In this document: positions 26,701 to 37,262 of the stretch, one piece after another | Layout: each line of letters starts with the position of its first letter | Position numbering within the stretch: the stretch's first letter is position 1 | Assembly (NCBI GenBank): GCA_013396755.1 | Contig: VWZF01004008.1 | Span: 1,074,624-1,138,623 of the forward strand | Length of the DNA: 64,000 bases | Origin: Sclerurus mexicanus | Taxonomy: Eukaryota > Chordata > Aves > Passeriformes > Furnariidae | Direction of reading: 5' to 3' | Position numbers and translations under genes: made by a program | Notes under the pieces: model-generated | Databases searched by the model: none | Seen by the model: the letters and a program-made list of their open reading frames with translations, nothing else | What the model was told of the DNA's origin: nothing

Positions 26701-29700
26701 AGGGTGGTGGAAAATTGTCTCGCAGATACTGTCAGGGAAATCAGCTGGAATGTTTACGGTCCTTGCTAGGATGCTGAACACGAGTAGTTGTGCTTACAAG
26801 TGGTGATCCAATAAGTACTTAATTAAAAAAACCTCCTGGAGGAGCCTGAGCAGATCCTGTTGTAAACTAATCCCTGTTGCCAAAGTCACCGTGGAGAGCA
26901 CACGGTCCTGGAAGGGCAGTGGATTGTAGGGAAACCAGTGAATCTAAATCCAACATGGGACTCCAATTGCTCCGTCAGCCTTTCAATTACTCACATTGCT
27001 GTAATAGACCTTTTGTAGCAGTGGAGGAGGGAAAGGGGGAATGTTTTTTGTTGTTCTTGCATTTAATTCCATCCTATTGCTTTCAATATTGGCCTTTTGC
27101 TTCGTAGTTTAAGCTGAGGCTCAGGAGATCTGTTTTCGGTTTCCTTTTGGCCACAAAATTCCTCCAGGGAAGCACAGGACACATCATCAAATCTAATTTC
27201 TAAATATCTTCAGCTAAGGTGACTTACTTTGTTTCATCTATTTTGAATGTCCTTTGACTGTTTCTTGGTGTGCCTTTAAAATACTCTGGGTTTGGTTCTA
27301 CAAATCACTGCACTAAAATAATGAGGACTTGGGGAAACCGAATTTTCCAGGATCTTTTCTTTCTCACTGCATTTCAGCACCATCTTAAGACCATTATTCA
27401 AAAATAGAAACACAACTTTCCTCATATTTTTACCCTCTCTACAATATTTTTAGAGAAATGTGAGGCTGACATAACACAAAATCAGAGACTGATTCTATTA
27501 CAAGTCTTATTCTTCTATGCCTTAAATCCAATCATGACCAAAAACCTTGAGGAACCCTTCAGCTCTGCTCTGGGCTGCTTTAAAAATGGGATTCATCCTT
27601 TTCCTGTTGGAAGGACTGTGTACCTGTCAACCCTTTGGGCAATCAGCATAACCCTGTTTAGTTGCCTTTCAGCTCAGGGAAAGTTTGACAGCTCTGCTTG
27701 GGTGGATTTGCCTTCTGGAGCCTGGGCTGGAAAGGAGCTCTCTCTGCCCTCCTCCAACAGGAGCAACTGGTGAGGAAGAGGAGGAGCAAAGGGCTGTGAA
27801 TGACCCTTGTTTTGCCATCCCTGGATAACTGTGTGTTGTTTGGAGGTGTAAGTAGAGTCCACTGGTCATTTGTGCTTTAAATCCACTTCTGTGGAAAGCA
27901 CCAGTCTAGGTTGTTTCTAACTGTGCAGTGCAGCTCCATGTGCACAGAATGTGGTTTCTCATGACTTTCATATGTGCTTGAACATTCCTGTCAGGCATAT
28001 TTATACTTTTTAAAATAGAAGCAGATTGAGGGATGGATTTTTTCAATTAAGAGAATCATTTATTTCTTGCTACCAAACGTTCAGTCAGAGACACCCTCAT
28101 GTTTTAGTCTCTTCTATTCTAATTTTTCATATACTGGTTTTACACTTGTGTTGCTCCACATAATGTGATGCTGAGTCTCAGAATTAACATTAGTATAAAT
28201 AAAAGCAGAACTAGAACAGCTGTTCTTTTAAAATAGCCAGGTATTAGTGATGTCTATGGCTGTTATTTGGAGGCACTGGGTGATGGAGGTGCTTTAAATG
28301 CCTTGGCTAATTAGAGTGTTTCAAATTAAAACAAATACTAGTGACACCATGGGAAGAGTGCAAAAGAACAGTCAATTAATCCTGATGTACTCTTTACACC
28401 CCTCTTATTTTCTGTAATTCTCATCAGCCGAGAGTCTTTTTCTCCTCCGAATTGAAACATCAGAGATGACTGGGTAGATTAAAAATATTAAAATGAGACA
28501 TTTACTGCACACGGGAAGGGTAATGGCTTTATACATGGGAGCATACACAGTAAATTCGAAATTTTAACTTCAAAGGTGGAAGATTTCTTTTATTTCCATA
28601 ACTACATGGAACGCAAGTGCCAGATGACGTGCAGGAATGGCATTAGATCGATGCCATCTGAGCGGTGAGTCAGACTGGCAGTGTCTCCTGAAGTGCCTTT
28701 CCCTGGATATTTGCATGACTGAGTTACACGTGTGTGTTTTCCCAGCTCTGTGCACGGAGCAGTGACCTGTTGGCAGAACCCCAGGGCAGGACAAACCCCG
28801 AGATCAATGTTGGACAGAAAACATCCGTGTTTCGAACGCCAGGGTTCTGAATTTCTGTGATTTTACCTCTCAGATTCTGATTACCTCACCCTCGTTGTGT
28901 GACATCACCAGAAGGACCTTGATAGCTTTGTAAGCTGCGTGGTCTAAACAAGGAAAGGGAGATATTTATTTTTTTCTATATTAAGACTTATAAAAATAAT
29001 ATGTGACGGAGAGAAGGATATTTCAAGGGACTATCTCTGCTTGCCTTGCCTGTCTGTGGAGAATATTGAAGTCCTTTTGCATAGCGTTGTTATCCATCAT
29101 GATAAACACCCACAAAGCTCAGGATAATCACATTTTGACCAGAGACAATGCTGAAGTGCATCCCTCAGTGTGCCACTAATTACGCCTATTTTCCACAGCC
29201 TGCAAATAAGGAATAAGCTGTTTTGTGGCTTGTAAATCTGGGTCTAACGTTTCCCCCAGAAAATCCCAAGTAATTCCTTGCAGGCTCCCTCTCAAAAGGG
29301 TGTGTCGATGAAAACAATTTCTGGTGCTTTTCAATAAACATAAAACATTTGTCACTGTTGCAGGGGTTGTTGATGTCCTGTTGCGCCAGGTTGGAATCCT
29401 GGGATTTGACCTCAGCAGCAAATTTAGGTGGCAAACTTCTCTCCTCAAGGACTGACTACCAAACATATCTGTCTGCCGTGTTATTTCTTTTCACTTTGAC
29501 AGCTCAAGTTCTCTCTTGACCCCACATGATGCTTTAATGTCATAGAGAATTTCCAGTGTTTCTTGTAATAATCCTGCCTCGGACATCAACCGGGACTGGG
29601 GGGAAAAAGGGGGAATTCTGGCTCTGGAGAGGGTTATTTGACAGTCTTTGTATGATGTTTAAGGTGCACCTACTCTGTGAAATGCCTGGAGAGTTAAAAT

Positions 29701-29886
29701 TCACTTATATTTCTACAGTAGGAGTGGAATTAATTTGGTAGATCCCATTGCTGCTGTTTTGAAACGTGGCAGAAAACTTGGTTCGAATTTCCTGTTCACT
29801 TTTATGCAAAGTACCCGATGAAGTCAATAACTGAAACTTGCAGTTCAGCTACTGATTTATGTGATTTTTCCCTTTTCATTTTATAG
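23721..29886. other. AT-richer noncoding DNA
   Basis: No gene is recognised. The region is AT-rich with many short A and T runs, and the frames are short. It resembles intron or gene-desert DNA. A 9-base inverted repeat (ATAACATTA/TAATGTTAT, loop of 9) lies at 23853-23879. A perfect donor-like CAG followed by GTAAGT occurs near 25710, but no convincing exon precedes it. Confidence 0.6.
23853..23879. repeat. Short inverted repeat (9-bp stem, 9-nt loop)
   Basis: The arms ATAACATTA (23853-23861) and TAATGTTAT (23871-23879) are perfect reverse complements. It could form a small AT-rich hairpin. No T-tract or other sign of function accompanies it, and short inverted repeats of this size arise often in AT-rich DNA. 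Confidence 0.7.
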
Positions 29887-29958
29887 ATCAACGAAAAGAA
29901 ACGCTTGGGCACGGCCCATAAAATTCTGTTAACGGGCAAAAAAAGGGCAATATTTCAG
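29887..29958 (+). CDS. Candidate internal exon, unidentified protein
   Basis: The segment is preceded by a long pyrimidine-rich tract ending in TTTTATAG, like a 3' splice site, and followed by CAG then GTAATG, a reasonable 5' splice site. It is 72 bases, so exactly 24 codons. Of the three frames only the first is free of stops, and it reads from INEKKRLGT to TGKKRAIFQ, a lysine/arginine-rich peptide. It holds four CpGs (AACGAA, AACGCT, CACGGC, AACGGG) although the neighbourhood is AT-rich and CpG-poor, which hints at constraint. I do not recognise the peptide and no partner exon is evident. The frame also stays open beyond the donor to 30198, so chance openness is possible. It may instead be part of a conserved noncoding element. 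Confidence 0.2.
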
Positions 29959-30920
29959 GTAATGTACCTGGAGCACCTCATTCAATTTGGACATGCTTGG
30001 GACTCAGCTCCATTGGATTTTTATCATAAAATCCACAGCTTTGTTTTTAAATTACTTAGAGGCTTAAATTCGGGCTCGACAATTGAAGTCTTTGCTGTGC
30101 CAAATATTTCAAAGAGAAAAGCCCATATTCCCGGAATTCTGCTGCGAATGGAATGGTGTCCCCAGCTCCTCCTTCATCCTGCTCCACCACTGAGCTGAGC
30201 TGGGGTGGCTTTTCCACTGCTCTGAGCACTTCCCTTTATTTACCCTCAGTTTAAACTCCTTTATCAAGGACTAAATTATTGCTTAATAGCACTAAAGATC
30301 CGCTGAGCATCTCTAACACAAACAACTGCTCCCTCACAGTATATAATAATTCATGCTATTTGTTGCATGCAAGTGGTTTTCTTCACATATCCTTGTGTCC
30401 CAATTTTATGGGATGTCAGCTTTCAGGGGAAAGAGCTGCCTTAATTGATTTATTGTTCTGTACAAGACTATAGTTCAACACACAGGAATTTTACTGGTTT
30501 GCAGTTCTGTTGAGTTTTGTGGAGATGACTGAGTTTTCCTAGAGAAATCTCAGTGGTAATTTGTAAAATGGGCAGTTGTGTACCAGAAATTAGTGCTCTA
30601 GTTCCCTCATTCAGTACATAATGATAATGAGTGCCTGTGCACTCCCACAGCCTCCCTTCTGGAAGCTAGAAATGCAATTTTTCCAAGCTACCTGCCTGTT
30701 TACATGGGCTTTCTGAAGAAATAGACACTCGTGTAAGTCCCCTGGAAACTACAATTAGTTGTACCAAGTGGTTCTGACAGTACCAATAACAGTGTGACAG
30801 CTCAGCCTCTCCTCGGTGGGGAATGGCTGGGCACTAATCTGGCTGAAATGCAAAGGAGTTTATCCAACTGCTCGGGCTGGAGACTCCCAAGTTTCCAGCG
30901 CCAGAAACCCAGCTCGTGTA
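29959..30920. other. Noncoding DNA downstream of candidate exon
   Basis: No gene is recognised. Several CpGs persist to about 30150 (for example TTCGGGCTCGAC and TTCCCGGAATTC), so any constrained element may extend past the candidate exon. The rest is AT-rich and ordinary. Confidence 0.55.
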
Positions 30921-31074
30921 GAATTGTGGAATGGTTTGGGTTGGAAAGGACCTTAAAGGTCATGGAGATCCACCCCGTGCCATGGGCAGGGACATCTTCC
31001 ACTAGCCCAGGTTGCTCCAAGCCGTGTCCAGTCTTGGATGCTTCCAGGGATGGGGCAGCCACAGCTTCTCCGGG
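30921..31074 (-). mobile_element. CR1 LINE, 5'-truncated 3' end
   Basis: This is a reverse-complement CR1 3' end. GAATTGTGGAATGG at the low-coordinate end is a degraded tail, followed by GTTTGGGTTGGAAAGGACCT, CATGGGCAGGGACATCTTCC, GGTTGCTCCAAGCC and GGGATGGGGCAGCCACAGCTTCTC. It stops about 150 bases in. It is shorter and somewhat more diverged than the copy at 7.3 kb, with a missing stretch between CATGGAGATCC and CCCCGTGCC. No coding capacity remains. Confidence 0.9.
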
Positions 31075-32030
31075 AGGGATTGCACAGCAGGGAGGAGGGG
31101 ACACCCGAGGAGAAGCAGATGGTTTGCCAGCACTTCCATCCGTGTTTGCCAGCCAGCCAGCCGGGCTGGAGAAACAAGGTGGGAGTCTGGCAAGATGCTG
31201 TGCTTTGGTGGATGACGGAGGTCCTGCCTCTCCCCTCCACAGCCCCTCGCTGATTTAATCTGCTCAGGTGGTGTGATAAGTGGTGCAAACTCAGCGCACT
31301 CGTCACGATGAGAGAAAATGTACTTAATACACAGAAATCGGGTTACGATTTTGGGGATGAAGAGGTGTGTTTCTGAGGCTTTTAATCCCAAATGTTCTTA
31401 GTGCGAGGTTGGCTTTCTGCACCTGAAAACCCTGAATATTGGCATCTTCTGCATGAGCAACCCTCGGGGAGGGGGATACAGAGTCCAGTCTGCAGGGCAG
31501 TGGGCACTGGTGTGAACTGGGAGGGCAAGAGGGACTCAAAGGCAGCCCCCAGTGTGGCTGCACAAGGTTCCTCTCTGCAGATAATCATTCCAATATGAGC
31601 CCATGGGCCAGGCAGACCCAGGGGGCAGGGAAGGTGTGTTTTCAATCACAGTGCAATAAGTGATATTGTTGTTTCTTTCAGAGAAGGGTTTTCTATGAAA
31701 TGGAAGAGTGGGGGAGGGATTTCTCCAGCAGAAAGGGATAAAATAAAAGAATATGATGTGGCCTGGCGTGATCCTCCAGAACACTAACAGCAAATCCTGG
31801 GGTGGATGGGCTGTGCTAAAGTATCACTGAAATACTGGCTCAAGCTGCATTCCAAGGGCATTGTTCCTTTGTCCAAGAAAGCATCTTCTGCCTAAAGGGT
31901 CTGCACTGCTCAGTTCTGCGCTGACAAAGCCTCCGGGTCGTTACCAGCCCCCGTGTGCTCACGGCCACGCCTGCGTTCCAGAACCGCCCGGGGTCTCCTT
32001 GGTCCCGAGACCCCCCTCATTTATTAGTGC
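31075..32030. other. Noncoding DNA before the AT-rich block
   Basis: No gene is recognised. Composition is mixed, with some CpGs near 31920-32000. It ends abruptly where A/T-only sequence begins. Confidence 0.6.
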
Positions 32031-32715
32031 ACACTATAGGCTAATGGCATCATGTATACTCTGTATTTAACTGCATATGCTATGGTATACCTTAGATATT
32101 ACACTATATATCCATAGTGTATACTATATCTATAGTATATAATTCATATATTACACTATACCCCAATACATTAATTATATGTTGCAGTAATTAATACACC
32201 ATCTTACATTGATATTAATAATATACTATAATTTATATATGAAGCTACATATATTTATATATAACACACACTATATATATAACATGTATTGTGTACTTTA
32301 TATGTGATATATGATATATATTATATGATAGAAGAAATAGATTATGTATTGTAATTTGATATATAATATCGAATGTGATGTGATATAATGATATGATGCA
32401 TTATGTAATATATGTAATATATATGCTATATTTTATTATGTATAATATATCTATTATAGGCTATATATTTTATATAACATATAACATGTATAATATACAT
32501 ATTATATGTTATATATTTTATACAACGTATAACATACACCATATTATATACATCACATTACATATTATATAGGTTACATATTATCCAACACATATTGTAT
32601 CATAATACAATAATCATAATACATGATACAATCGCAACATAATACATATATATTGTATGGACATACATAACATATCGTATTATATAATTTGTAGATAATA
32701 TATTATATATATGTA
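32031..32715. repeat. AT-rich low-complexity block
   Basis: About 680 bases consist almost entirely of A and T in TATA, ATAT and TTATAT combinations with scattered G and C. There is no fixed repeat unit, but short runs such as ATATATTATA and GATATATAT recur on both strands, so many local inverted repeats are possible. It merges into a regular minisatellite at its right side. The start is sharp, right after normal-composition DNA. Confidence 0.9.
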
Positions 32716-33085
32716 TTGATAGATATACATATATGTGTTTATATATACATATATGTATTTTTATATATAAACATATATATGTATTTTTATATATACACAT
32801 ATATATGTATTTTTATATATACACACATATATGCATTTATATGTACAGATATGTATTTTTATATATACACATATATGCATTTATATGTACAGATATGTAT
32901 TTTTATATATACATATATGTATTTTATATATACATATATGTATTTTATACATATATGTGTTTATATATACATATATGTATTTTTATATATACACACATAT
33001 ATACATTTATATAGATACATATATGTATTTTATATATATACACATATATGTAATTTTATATATACATATATGTATTTTTGTATAC
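32716..33085. repeat. AT-rich minisatellite, palindromic 18-26 bp unit
   Basis: A tandem array of about 16 units of variable length is visible. The unit resembles ACATATATGTATTTTTATAT, with variants in which TTTTT is shortened, GTACAG replaces ATACA, or CACA is inserted. ACATATATGT within each unit is its own reverse complement, so each repeat can pair with itself and with its neighbours. The frames of 229 and 106 codons across this array are made of Tyr, Ile, Cys, Phe and His codons produced by the repeat and are not genes. Alternation of GCATTTATATGTACAG and TATTTTTATATATACAC variants near 32830-32900 suggests duplication of a two-unit block. Confidence 0.95.
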
Positions 33086-33245
33086 ATACATACACACACA
33101 TATATGTATATGTATATGTATACATATATGTATATGTGTACATGTACATAGGCATATATATGTGTACATATATATGTACATATGCATGCATGCATACATA
33201 CACACATATGCATATAAATAAATGTACATATATGTGTGCTCGTGT
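33086..33245. repeat. Degenerate CATA/TGTA microsatellite
   Basis: The minisatellite decays into ACAT, GTAT and TGTACA units, including GCATGCATGCAT near 33183-33194 and ACACACATATG runs. The simple sequence ends near 33245, at GTGTGCTCGTGTGTGC. Confidence 0.9.
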
Positions 33246-33467
33246 GTGCACATATACGTGGAGAGTATGCATTTACAGAACCACAGCCATGTACATCTCC
33301 CTGCTCTATTATAAAGAAAAGGTTGCCAGGGCTTGGTATTGCAGGGTGAATTTAAAACAGCATCACTGCCTTAAAAGCTATCCAGAAAAGGGAACCCATA
33401 AATGAGAAGATGAATGAGAAGATGTCAGGAGTGCTAGCGCTTAATATTCCTGTAGTGAGGCTGAATT

Positions 33468-33468
33468 N
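33468..33468. other. Single ambiguous base
   Basis: One N occurs in CTGAATTNGCCGGG, just where the sequence changes from AT-rich to CpG-dense. It marks an uncertain base or a collapsed junction and is a sign of assembly difficulty beside the larger gap. Confidence 0.95.
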
Positions 33469-33540
33469 GCCGGGCTCGAACGGCCACACCTGAGCCCCGA
33501 GCGCCGTGCCGGGGGTCCCCGGGGCGTCCGTGCCTCCAGC

Positions 33541-33610
33541 CATCCCTTCATCCCTTCCCTCCATCCATCCGTCCGTCCATCCCTTCATCCCATCCCTCCA
33601 TCCATCCCTT
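33541..33610. repeat. CATCC/CCTTC-type tandem array, left side of gap
   Basis: The sequence is a run of CATCCCTTCATCCC, CCATCCATCC and GTCCGTCCATCC units, a 4-5 base pyrimidine-rich simple repeat arranged in longer blocks. It runs straight into the assembly gap, so its full length is unknown. Confidence 0.9.
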
Positions 33611-33835
33611 NNNNNNNNNNNNNNNNNNNNNNNNNNNNNNNNNNNNNNNNNNNNNNNNNNNNNNNNNNNNNNNNNNNNNNNNNNNNNNNNNNNNNNNNNN
33701 NNNNNNNNNNNNNNNNNNNNNNNNNNNNNNNNNNNNNNNNNNNNNNNNNNNNNNNNNNNNNNNNNNNNNNNNNNNNNNNNNNNNNNNNNNNNNNNNNNNN
33801 NNNNNNNNNNNNNNNNNNNNNNNNNNNNNNNNNNN
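33611..33835. other. Assembly gap (225 N)
   Basis: The stretch is all N. Both edges lie inside tandem repeats of different kinds, so the gap probably reflects collapse of repetitive, GC-rich sequence. The true length may differ from 225 bases. Confidence 0.98.
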
Positions 33836-33991
33836 CGCATCCCTGGTCCTCCGTCCGCATCCCCTGCTGCTCCCTCCGCATCCCTGGTCCTCCCTCCGCA
33901 TCCCCTGCTGCTCCCTCCGCATCCCTGGTCCTCCGTCCGCATCCTTCGATGCTCCGTCCGCATCCCTGGTGCTCCCTCCGCATCCCTGCGG
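33836..33991. repeat. 20/21-bp GC-rich minisatellite, right side of gap
   Basis: Seven full units and one partial unit are visible, each starting CGCATCC. Lengths alternate strictly: 20, 21, 20, 21, 20, 21, 20. The 20-base form is CGCATCCCTGGTCCTCCGTC, and the 21-base form has CCTGCTG or TTCGATG in its middle. The alternation means the real repeating block is a 41-base dimer. Each unit brings one or two CpGs. The array is cut off by the gap on its left, so more copies are likely. Confidence 0.95.
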
Positions 33992-34340
33992 TCCCGGGGC
34001 TCACCGGACCCGTTTGTGTGTCCTTGCCGTGTGCCCCAGCACTGCTCACCCCATCGCTGCTGGCACACACCTCGCTGCCCAGCTGCTCCTCACCCCTTCC
34101 TCCCTTCGGCGCCGTCCTCGCCCTCCAGCCCTGCCCTCGCCGGCGGTTCTTTCTCTCCGTAAGGAATCTCTTCTGCTGTGGCTCCCTCTATACTATGGTA
34201 GTAGCAGTGGCTGCCGTGTGGCTCCGTCCCAGCCCCCGCCGTGGTGGACCATTGCCACCGCCGTGCTCCGGGCTCTTTCCAGCCCGAGCCACCTGTTTAA
34301 CATCAGCACAGCACCCATCCTTAGCGGTGCGCAGCCCTCC

Positions 34341-36930
34341 CGTGCTGCTGCACAGCTTCTCTTCAATTAAATATAACATATTACTGCTTATCATAACAAA
34401 TAAGGGGCGTTGTGTTCCCGTTTTCCAGCAGTTCTTCCCCATATCCAGCTCTGCATCTGGCTCGGCCACACCCTCCCATCCCCGTCCCTGCACATTCCTG
34501 ATCTCACCCATTCCGAGATGCCAGACTACTCTGTGATTCCACAGCTTTCGCCTCCCTGACACATTCACACAGGCTTTGTCAGCTGTGGGAGGGGAGAATA
34601 AAGCGGCTTTTTTTTCCCGGGGAAATAAATAGGAGTAAGCAAAAGAAAAATTATCTGCGTATCATCTGTTGCCCCACTCAAATACATGTTTATCCAATAA
34701 TAATAATTATGAATATGTAGAGTGCCTAGGGAGCTGCGCAGCTGGAACTGTTAAATCAGCATAAAATGGAGAACACAAAAACCAAATAAAATATTAAAAG
34801 GCTAGAACAAAGCAGCAGCAGTGTTTATGGTGAAAGCAGAACCCAGCATATCAGCTCTGCCTTCCACCCTAAAGGATGCTCTGGTTGCTGGTTTTTTTAT
34901 CTCACCACCCTGTGATGGGGGAGAAGGGGTTTTGCTTTGGGCTTTGGTTCTGGTGTAGAAGGAAGATGGCAGTGAAAAGGGGGAGCAGCTGTGGTTGTGC
35001 AAATAAAGAACCCACAGCTTCAGTGCAAGAGGCAGCAAGAGGTGGATGGTCGTAGTGAGGAATCCCTGTTGTCTGAGCCACGGCTGTGGGGTAGGTTCAG
35101 AACAAAAGTGTGCCTTGATGTCTTTTAGGGTAATTTCACGTTTTATGTGTATCCCTGTGGCCTGAGAGAGCGATGATTTATTTAGTCTACGCTCAAATGA
35201 AAACATTCTCTGATAATTTAGGAGCTGATTTACAGACAGAGCAGATGGCTCATCTCCTTTCATGTACATCCTGAGCACTACGGTTTCTTAAATAATAGAG
35301 TATTATGTATAAACTTTATCCTCTGAACCTGAGAATTCCTGACTTTGGGGATTTCTTTGTGCATTGTTGTTTTTGTTTTTGTTGGGGGTTTTTTTTGTTT
35401 GTTTTTTCCCCCTAAGGCCATTTAATATATTGGTAATTTAAGGAATACCCAGTTTTTAAGTGTTAAAGATTGTGGCTGCTCTCCAGGCTGAAAGTGCCTT
35501 CACTTTCCTTGGCTCATCTCCAGAAACATTAATTTTAACGATAGACTTCTGTGCCATTGGGTTTAAGTGATCGGTTTCTCCTTGATAGAGAATGGTGTGG
35601 TTTTTTGGGGGCTGTTGCTTATTTGTTTGAGGGTTGGGAGGGGGATAATTCCATGGATTTCCTGGAGTGGCTGGCAGGGAAGCAGAACCAATTGCTGGGG
35701 GAGGAGGGGGGATCCTGCATCTGCTGCCATCAGTCTGTGAGCCACAGGGAAATAGCATTAGGAAAAGACAAAAGCACGGTTTATTTCCTCGTTCAAAGGG
35801 CCCTACTCCGTTTTTCCTCATTATTTAACACACCTGGTGATGCCGTTTGAATAGAGAATGCGCAGTTCTAGGGGTTTTTGTAGGTTTTCTTGTGTGGTTT
35901 TTGAAGCATTGGGTTTGTAGGGCCGTATATTCCAGCGTGACTCGATCTATCAATGACAATTCTGTTGTGCGCTTGACTTGCAAATTGTAAGACAGATATT
36001 ATGAAGTCCCCAAAATGCCTCTGGGAGCAGAGTGGGAGAAGTTGTCTCCTTTGGAGGTGTCATGGCTTTGATGCAGGGAATTGTCAGAGCAATTCGAGTA
36101 GGGGCCATGACAGTGTTTTTCAGGTGCAGTGGAAAGACGGTGTCTTTGTTGTTTTCCCAATTTTATGCCTTCACAGAGATCTGAAACGCAAGAGAAAATA
36201 AGCAAAGCGACTCAATTGTAGGCGCCCAAGTTGGAAACCAGCGAGGAAACAAAATTGTGTTGTTTGTCTTGCTTTGCAGAACGAGAAGAATGGGGATAAC
36301 TTGGCTGAGGGTGTGTCTGTGAAGGGAACTACAGCTCCCAGGCAGCTCCATTCTCCTGGATGGTTCCTTTGCGCATGTTTTCCTAGGAATTAATGTGTCG
36401 GTTTTCATCACAACAATCCCGGAGGGAAAAAAAAAAGGGAGGGGGGGGGGAAAAAAGAGCCACCAAGCAAATAGACATTGAGCCATAAAAATCACAGAAG
36501 CAGATTTGAAGGTCAGATCTGTGCTGGCTGTGTCTTCTTTTGTTTGGGAAAACACATTAGGGTGGCGGAAAGCCCTGTGTGCTGATGCAAAGGGATGTAA
36601 ATGAGGTGGGCTTGGCGGCAGGGCCATTAAAGCCCTTTGAGCTCGTGGTGTTGAAATGCAGCTGCTCATTAGGAACGATGCCTTTTGAAGTGACCGGGAG
36701 AGCCAAATGGCAAACGCTGTGATGCCTCTGCAAAGCGCTGGAGCGAGGTCTTTCTGTGGGTGTCAGTTTACAGTGTAGGTAGAATGGTTAAAAATCAAGG
36801 GTAAATTCAGATTAAATTCATGGCTTAAAGTCCAGTATCTTCCACAATGCCTAAGATGATGTGGAGACAGATAATTACCATACAGTGAATGATCCGTGTG
36901 CTTCTGGACCTTCCAAGGATAAAAGATAGG
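34341..36930. other. Noncoding DNA, no gene recognised
   Basis: No gene is recognised. An AAT microsatellite lies at 34695-34709, a T-rich run near 35368-35411, and an A10-GGG-A-G10 low-complexity tract near 36427-36456 that has G-quadruplex potential on the plus strand. Frames up to about 168 codons on the minus strand run through these tracts and are not credible. Confidence 0.6.
36427..36456. repeat. A-run/G-run low-complexity tract
   Basis: A run of about ten A is followed by GGGAGGGGGGGGGG and another A-run. Consecutive G-runs on the plus strand could form a G-quadruplex. Confidence 0.85.
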
Positions 36931-37041
36931 GGAGTGGTGGAGTCACCATCCCTGGAGATCTGGTTTAGTGGTGGTGCTGGGTTAAATGTTAGGCTTGATG
37001 ATCTTAAAGGCCTTTTCCAACCTTAATGATTCTCTGATTCC
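36931..37041 (+). mobile_element. CR1 LINE 3' end, internally deleted
   Basis: The block GTGGTGGAGTCACCATCCCT, GGTTTAGTGGTGGTGCTGGG, CTTGATGATCTTAAAGG and CCTTTTCCAACCTTAATGAT followed by the tail TCTCTGATTCC is the last 110 or so bases of a CR1 in forward orientation. Against the usual CR1 order, the stretch between CCCTGGAG and ATCTGGTTTAGTGG is missing, so a short internal deletion is likely. It ends directly against a second CR1. Confidence 0.88.
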
Positions 37042-37262
37042 AAGAAAGGAAATCCCAGGAAAAACTTCTTCCTGGAAAGGGTGGTCAGGCCTTGGAAAGG
37101 GGTGCCCAGGGGGGTGATGGAGTCCCCATCCCTGGAGGTGTCCAAGGAACACCTGGATGTAGCACTCAGTGCCCTGGGCTGGGTGACAAGGTGGGCATCG
37201 GGCACAGGGTGGACTGGGTGATCTTAGAGGGCTTTTCCAACCTCAGTGATCCTGTGCTTCCA
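37042..37262 (+). mobile_element. CR1 LINE 3' end, adjacent second copy
   Basis: A second forward CR1 3' end starts immediately after the tail of the previous one. It reads AAAACTTCTTCCTGGAAAGG, GTGGTCAGGCCTTGGAA, GGTGCCCAGGGGGGTGATGG, GTCCCCATCCCTGGAGGTGT, GGTGATCTTAGAGGGC, TTTTCCAACCTCAGTGAT and a degraded tail CCTGTGCTTCC. It covers more of the 3' region than its neighbour and differs in sequence, so it is a separate insertion rather than a recent duplication. Confidence 0.9.

Larger units (their letters stand above)
33469..34340. promoter_or_regulatory. CpG-dense GC-rich island interrupted by a gap
   Basis: The left 70 bases carry about ten CpGs (GCCGGGCTCGAACGG, CCCGAGCGCCGTGCCGGG), and CpGs continue right of the gap through CTTCGGCGCCGTCCTCGCC, CGCCGGCGG and CCGCCGTGCTCCGGG to about 34280. 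Part of this comes from a CpG-containing minisatellite, but the unique part at 34000-34290 is also CpG-rich. This could be a promoter-associated island whose first exon is partly lost in the gap, or a subtelomere-like GC-rich repeat patch. Reading frames across the gap contain unknown residues and are not meaningful. Confidence 0.5.

Noticed and set aside
27371..27386. TTTCAGCACCATCTTA resembling the left half of a REST/RE1 site
   Set aside because: The right half-site is absent at the expected spacing.
29779..29791. GGTTCGAATTTCC resembling a tRNA B box
   Set aside because: No A box lies at the right distance upstream and no cloverleaf stems can be drawn.
32716..33405. 229-codon plus-strand frame rich in Tyr, Ile, Cys, Phe and His
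   Set aside because: It is produced by the AT minisatellite, and overlapping frames of similar composition occur in other frames and on the minus strand.
33352..34162. Frames of 124-238 codons on both strands at the gap
   Set aside because: They pass through 225 unknown bases and tandem arrays, so the translation is meaningless.
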